A DNA stretch of 64,000 nucleotides. Origin: Pseudomonas pergaminensis. Its GTDB lineage: Bacteria; Pseudomonadota; Gammaproteobacteria; Pseudomonadales; Pseudomonadaceae. Under the pieces are notes generated by a model. It was not told the DNA's origin. It made no database searches and was given only the letters and a program-made list of their open reading frames with translations. The position numbers were made by a program, and so were the translations under genes. Shown here piece by piece: positions 61,401-64,000 of the stretch; position 1 is the first letter of the stretch; each line of letters begins with the position of its first letter. The DNA lies in the NCBI RefSeq assembly GCF_024112395.2, contig NZ_CP078013.2:4650001-4714000 (forward strand), read 5' to 3'.

Positions 61401-63577
61401 TTCGCTTCAAGCGCAACCTTGCGCAGCAGCTCAATATTCGCCTGCGCGCGGCTCAGAGTACTGTTGACAGGAACCTGCAGGTGTTGCTTCAGCTCAATCA
61501 GCAGCAGCGCACGGCTCAACTGCGGATCCTTTACCTCGCTGAAAACACCGGTGATATCTTCACTGCTTTTGTGCAAACGGTCGTAGGCCCCCAGCAATTT
61601 CTTGAGCGTGGCCAGCGCGGGTTTACCTGGGATCTCTACATAGCGCACGCTCAGGGTTTCACGGGCGGCGTGTGCACGTAAGTCGCGACGCTTATCGCGC
61701 TCCACACAGCCCCACAGCACAGAGTCGTCCCGGCTGCTCAGGCTCGCCTTGAGACTGCGGGTTAACCGCTCCATCCCGGAAAAAGCCAACACCCCCCCCT
61801 CCACCCCAAAAGCGTACAGAACCACGGGGAGCTGGCGCGTCGGCCTCCTGAGCGCCGCTGCCGTGGTGACCACCCACAGGTTATGGAGCGAAAAGAAGGC
61901 GCCTAGGTCGTTGCCGATTGCGACTGACATCACCCTTGTTTGACTGCCGGGGCGCTTGCTTGCCAAAGGCTGCTCTATCACTTCAATCATCAAGTCCCGA
62001 TGGGCCGTGCTGAGGAGTGCGAGTCGGTGTTGCAATTGAACCTCACAACGCAGAGCCTCGGCCTGGGCGTTCATGAACAGAGAAACACGCCTGGGAGTCC
62101 CCGCTCCGCCGGGTCGCTCAGCCCAAAAAACCAGATCAAGCGACCGTTGCAGCACCTCCTTCATCAACGTCTTCAACGCCTGTGCATGCACCTCCAATTG
62201 ACTCATCAGCGACCGGAGCTCTTGGTACGCGGGTGTCTCTGCGGCGGGATCATCCGGGGCCAACAGCGCGACCAGACCTTTTTCATAGCGTTTTAACTGA
62301 TGCTTTTCGGTGAGTAACGCGAGGCCCGGTGCCATGCTCGCAAACACTATTTCTGCGTGTCGTCGCTGATGATCCCACTCAAGTAATGAGTCGCGGATGG
62401 GCCCCAGGCGAACGCCGCCGATCAACTGCTTTCTGGTGCGCTCCATGAACCTGAGAAAGGGCACTGCCTCCAGCGGTTGAGACCGGGGGGGCTCTGCGGA
62501 GTAGACCTGCGCCAGATTAATCGTAAAGGCACAAGCGACTTCATTGGCCCATTGCCCCTCCAGCAACATCTGAGCGCCTTGCGTCAGTGCATCCCCCACA
62601 ATCTTCGGACCACACGCGAATCCAGTTGTCGGCGACAGGCCAGCCGGTGGGCACAATCGATTGCGTCGATTCAACGGCATACACTGCCACAGCTGGTGAA
62701 AACGCTCTCTGTCCAGCTCCAGCAGGCCGCATTGAAGGTCGGTGAAGCTCGGATACTCGTAAAAATTGCGTACCACACCTGGAAGGTAAATTACGTGGAG
62801 GGCTCTAGCAGGCTCGCCCTCACGATAAATATGCAATGCTCCGGGGATCGCTTCAGCGGGCGCACCCGGCCACATCAATTGGCTCACGTGCACGTTGACC
62901 CAAGGTTCACCCGCCCGCTGGCGTGCCTCAGCAGTCGGGGCATCGATGACGGCCTGGACCATCTGCATTGCCGCACTCGACAGTTCGTCCAATTGCCAGG
63001 TAATAAAGGCCCGGTCAGCGAACAGTCCCACGTGCAGCTCGATCCAGCGCTCACGCCGCGTCAGCCAGGAACCCATGGCCAGGGTATTCCAATAGGTTTC
63101 CTGCGCGTGGGCCAGCCGGTCAGTCAGCCGCATCTCGATAACCCGTTGCACCACCTCCGACGGCGTGTAGAGCAATCGACGATTCGGCTCGCCCTTGACG
63201 CTCAGTGCGGTGAAGGCGTTGACGTTGATTTCCACCGCCGGCTTCACCAGCACCAACAATGCCCGCTCGGTCAGCGTCTGGACCTTCTCGGGCAAGAGCG
63301 GCGGCTTGAGCTGGGTAAACAACAGCGTGTCCGGGTCAATCTCAAACGCCTTGTGCAGCTCGGCGCGAATGACCTTCAATACTGTGGGCGAACGTCCTAT
63401 CAGGTGGGCAAGTGCCCGAGTCGACTCGACACACCGAAGGTCGGCAAGGGCAATCTTATTGACCAAGCGGCTGGGATGCGTACTGGCGTTTATTCGCCAT
63501 CGCAGTGTGTTGCGCATGTCCTGCGATGCCGTTTGGGCGGCTATGTCTGCATCGTTGGTATCGAGGGGCGGGCTCAT
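58394..63577 (-). CDS. Giant dermonecrotic-toxin-domain-like protein
   Basis: A protein of about 1727 residues with no recognised catalytic domain. The N-terminal 350 residues look like the DUF6543 region of other giant Pseudomonas proteins: PGALHIYREGE, VIYLPGVVRNFYEYPSF near 265. A second related module lies at about 830-1080 (ALEIGVDEPFIAMSG, VGHTMQHDRYVAGIVVVED). A hydrophobic stretch is at about 1150-1240 (VLSVFIPILGLFSDLYEL, FFMVGLVMTFIPGPG). The last 500 residues are unrelated to these and may be the effector part. No leucine-rich repeats and no signal peptide. The ATG at 63577 is preferred to an upstream TTG. Its stop lies inside lysE. Confidence 0.7.
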   Translation of the reverse strand: MSPPLDTNDADIAAQTASQDMRNTLRWRINASTHPSRLVNKIALADLRCVESTRALAHLIGRSPTVLKVIRAELHKAFEIDPDTLLFTQLKPPLLPEKVQTLTERALLVLVKPAVEINVNAFTALSVKGEPNRRLLYTPSEVVQRVIEMRLTDRLAHAQETYWNTLAMGSWLTRRERWIELHVGLFADRAFITWQLDELSSAAMQMVQAVIDAPTAEARQRAGEPWVNVHVSQLMWPGAPAEAIPGALHIYREGEPARALHVIYLPGVVRNFYEYPSFTDLQCGLLELDRERFHQLWQCMPLNRRNRLCPPAGLSPTTGFACGPKIVGDALTQGAQMLLEGQWANEVACAFTINLAQVYSAEPPRSQPLEAVPFLRFMERTRKQLIGGVRLGPIRDSLLEWDHQRRHAEIVFASMAPGLALLTEKHQLKRYEKGLVALLAPDDPAAETPAYQELRSLMSQLEVHAQALKTLMKEVLQRSLDLVFWAERPGGAGTPRRVSLFMNAQAEALRCEVQLQHRLALLSTAHRDLMIEVIEQPLASKRPGSQTRVMSVAIGNDLGAFFSLHNLWVVTTAAALRRPTRQLPVVLYAFGVEGGVLAFSGMERLTRSLKASLSSRDDSVLWGCVERDKRRDLRAHAARETLSVRYVEIPGKPALATLKKLLGAYDRLHKSSEDITGVFSEVKDPQLSRALLLIELKQHLQVPVNSTLSRAQANIELLRKVALEAKKLPAWLTGATRAQRRPFRRLQTLYMSSVWAFLARQEQRLPDLHTYARQALTARLRREGIALEIGVDEPFIAMSGDIHGTYCDYEEACLLKGPRTLLPLSSACRAFSLLEVALQNLDPLASWTQYKLNRACILRRPWPGFHVNHLRQMISSLDIGGHYDGLIKNTFYPPASPDHSPSEGRIPELLNRVLRTGADYHLFCAVQQGLSTTAQSVFSTAMAARAPQDLLKNQHELRLHGVHVVGHTMQHDRYVAGIVVVEDKRSGLCVVYWPQAPHALVLTEYSGLEKARAELNRLGALPDNAKALARQVAPGWAFQATLEPEATSILDVATGTAFVKGIWRLSRALRVKHREPSLSLDEIEEQLSEQIASDPQDWLAIVANPGCDAQALLYRGYVHELQRQTQAASYSNKALEKYRTRRLRDESVAKIRMVLSVFIPILGLFSDLYELHIAAQRYQRSGDPRDKGVLADTIKFFMVGLVMTFIPGPGRAGAGAARSALPPALRRMHRWRVEPAPTFPSTPSVRQLPALERFKVKSVHEDAVALKGPGREGVYVKNGELFVVDGTHHYPVYRRANEPSLRLKNKQLPEQDELIINIHESREWLLGADAPLPAAGTSSGVLDPWPSRASPAPDWWPPVVRTATENRILQSSTPALHWLDWRMQIQISPQLNSPAPGIFFVPLDAHGFSYNALRVAPAYTSFTDPSSGFYRLLPQGGQAPLNRIVFITKNEPPVSLARVDIERWTSTHLVEQPLPASRTPTGGWQLHAPLFDKPLTEYVADAFPSMTHKSREFAVARMIELSDTTRAATATHMLNVRATLDGWLPPAPAKPGQTDDLLRMLRPTERGRSTTFVGYQGAAPGFTRVDFTPPRRLAKPLQREGKGRAAERGVAQRDAVKSVLQEQGFSVRELEVKRGKSVQEAVATHPRSPGMLYYLTFHWIEKASLPLGNRLTDNWFLGRSAVYMNTALSAEVKLALSEQRLVRILAGIQWPVNGRVSATVYFVKLAA

Positions 63578-63669
63578 GGTGTTTTCTATCAATGAGAAAA
63601 AACCAGCCTAGATGGGGCGCATATTCAAAAGGCGCTAGATAGTTAAGCCCATCCAAGAATCGAAAAAAA

Positions 63670-63688
63670 GCCCGCAGTGTGGGCGGGC
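63670..63688 (-). terminator. Rho-independent terminator of uraH
   Basis: The stem GCCCGC / GCGGGC is followed on the minus strand by seven Ts. It separates uraH from the giant gene. Confidence 0.85.
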
Positions 63689-63732
63689 GAAAAACCAACG
63701 AAGAGCTTTGGGGGTGTGAAGCAAGGTGACGC

Positions 63733-64000
63733 TCAGCTACCGCGATAGGTGGAGTAGCTGTAAGGCGAAATCAGGAGGGGAACATGGTAATGATCCTGCT
63801 CGGCGCTGATGCCAAAGCGCAGCACCACTACATCCAGGAAGGCCGGCTCTGGCAGTTGCACACCACGCGCGCGGTAATAGTCGCCGGCGCTGAATTGCAG
63901 TTGGTACACGCCGCTGCGATAGTCATCACCTTGCAGCAGCGGCGCGTCGCAACGACCGTCGCTGTTGGTCAGGGCGGTGGCAACCCGTTCCAGTTGCGCG
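63733..64000 (-). CDS. uraH: 5-hydroxyisourate hydrolase (transthyretin-like), C-terminal part
   Basis: The last 88 codons of a transthyretin-like protein, entering from the right window edge and ending YSYSTYRGS; the C-terminal YRGS tetrapeptide marks 5-hydroxyisourate hydrolases as opposed to transthyretin. HYHVPLLISPYSYSTYRGS and YQLQFSAGDYYRARG are well conserved. It hydrolyses 5-hydroxyisourate to OHCU in urate breakdown. The frame begins one base inside the window and has no start here. Together with the purine permease gene it points to a purine-use region interrupted by lysE and the giant gene. A terminator follows. Confidence 0.92.
   Translation of the reverse strand, partial: AQLERVATALTNSDGRCDAPLLQGDDYRSGVYQLQFSAGDYYRARGVQLPEPAFLDVVVLRFGISAEQDHYHVPLLISPYSYSTYRGS

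Overview
The window is chromosomal DNA from a Pseudomonas of the fluorescens group. The evidence is high G+C with Pseudomonas-type codon use, paired-inverted REP elements (REPINs), a DUF3509 protein, an N-acetylglutaminylglutamine amide (NAGGN) osmolyte operon, a polyphosphate:AMP phosphotransferase, and the gene order folE / smr / cysteine hydrolase / prmB / aroC / MFS, which as I remember it resembles P. aeruginosa PAO1. I support 54 protein genes, two of them cut by the window edges. I found no rRNA, tRNA, CRISPR array, phage or insertion sequence.

Layout. 1-4140: an acyl-CoA catabolic locus (enoyl-CoA hydratase, IclR regulator, acyl-CoA dehydrogenase, aromatic-acid-type MFS permease) with two copies of a dyad operator between the divergent genes. 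4141-8701: a diguanylate cyclase, a TenA/heme-oxygenase-fold protein and a PAS-GGDEF-EAL protein. 8773-13178, minus strand: an operon trhO / DsbA-like / ABC exporter and, behind a terminator, a DUF2059 protein plus bolA. 13372-15707: fumC convergent with an EamA transporter. 15791-16140: a REP hairpin and a 309-bp dispersed repeat. 16195-19002: thiolase and polyphosphate:AMP phosphotransferase. 19144-25961: mnmC convergent with a giant 1610-residue protein combining an N-terminal toxin-like region, leucine-rich repeats and a NEL-type E3 ubiquitin ligase domain. 26271-31401: the NAGGN operon and a YheU protein. 31404-36882: a CsrA paralog, an SDR, small membrane proteins, an LTA-synthase-family enzyme and an ankyrin protein. 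36997-39797: a long-chain acyl-CoA synthetase, a DUF3509 gene behind a sigma-54-like promoter, and a HTH-only LuxR protein. 40009-44900: an acireductone-dioxygenase-like cupin lacking most of its metal ligands, coupled to an MFS permease, then aroC, an alpha/beta hydrolase and a coiled-coil membrane protein. 44901-45880: an 8-unit, about 72-bp tandem REP-type array, the second copy of the 309-bp repeat, and a REP hairpin. 45881-49814: prmB, a cysteine-hydrolase-fold protein, smr, folE and a glutaredoxin. 49910-53842: a CitMHS transporter / split AtuA operon with a divergent LysR regulator. 53943-56232: GST and aminotransferase genes divergent from a MarR regulator that has two matching operators. 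56415-64000: a purine permease, a LysE exporter, a second giant toxin-like protein (about 1727 residues), and the C-terminal part of uraH.

Most of the window is core metabolism and housekeeping. The items most worth a second look are the two giant toxin-like genes, the ligand-poor acireductone-dioxygenase paralog sitting where other pseudomonads carry mtnBDC, the tandem array next to the 309-bp repeat, and several paired operators.
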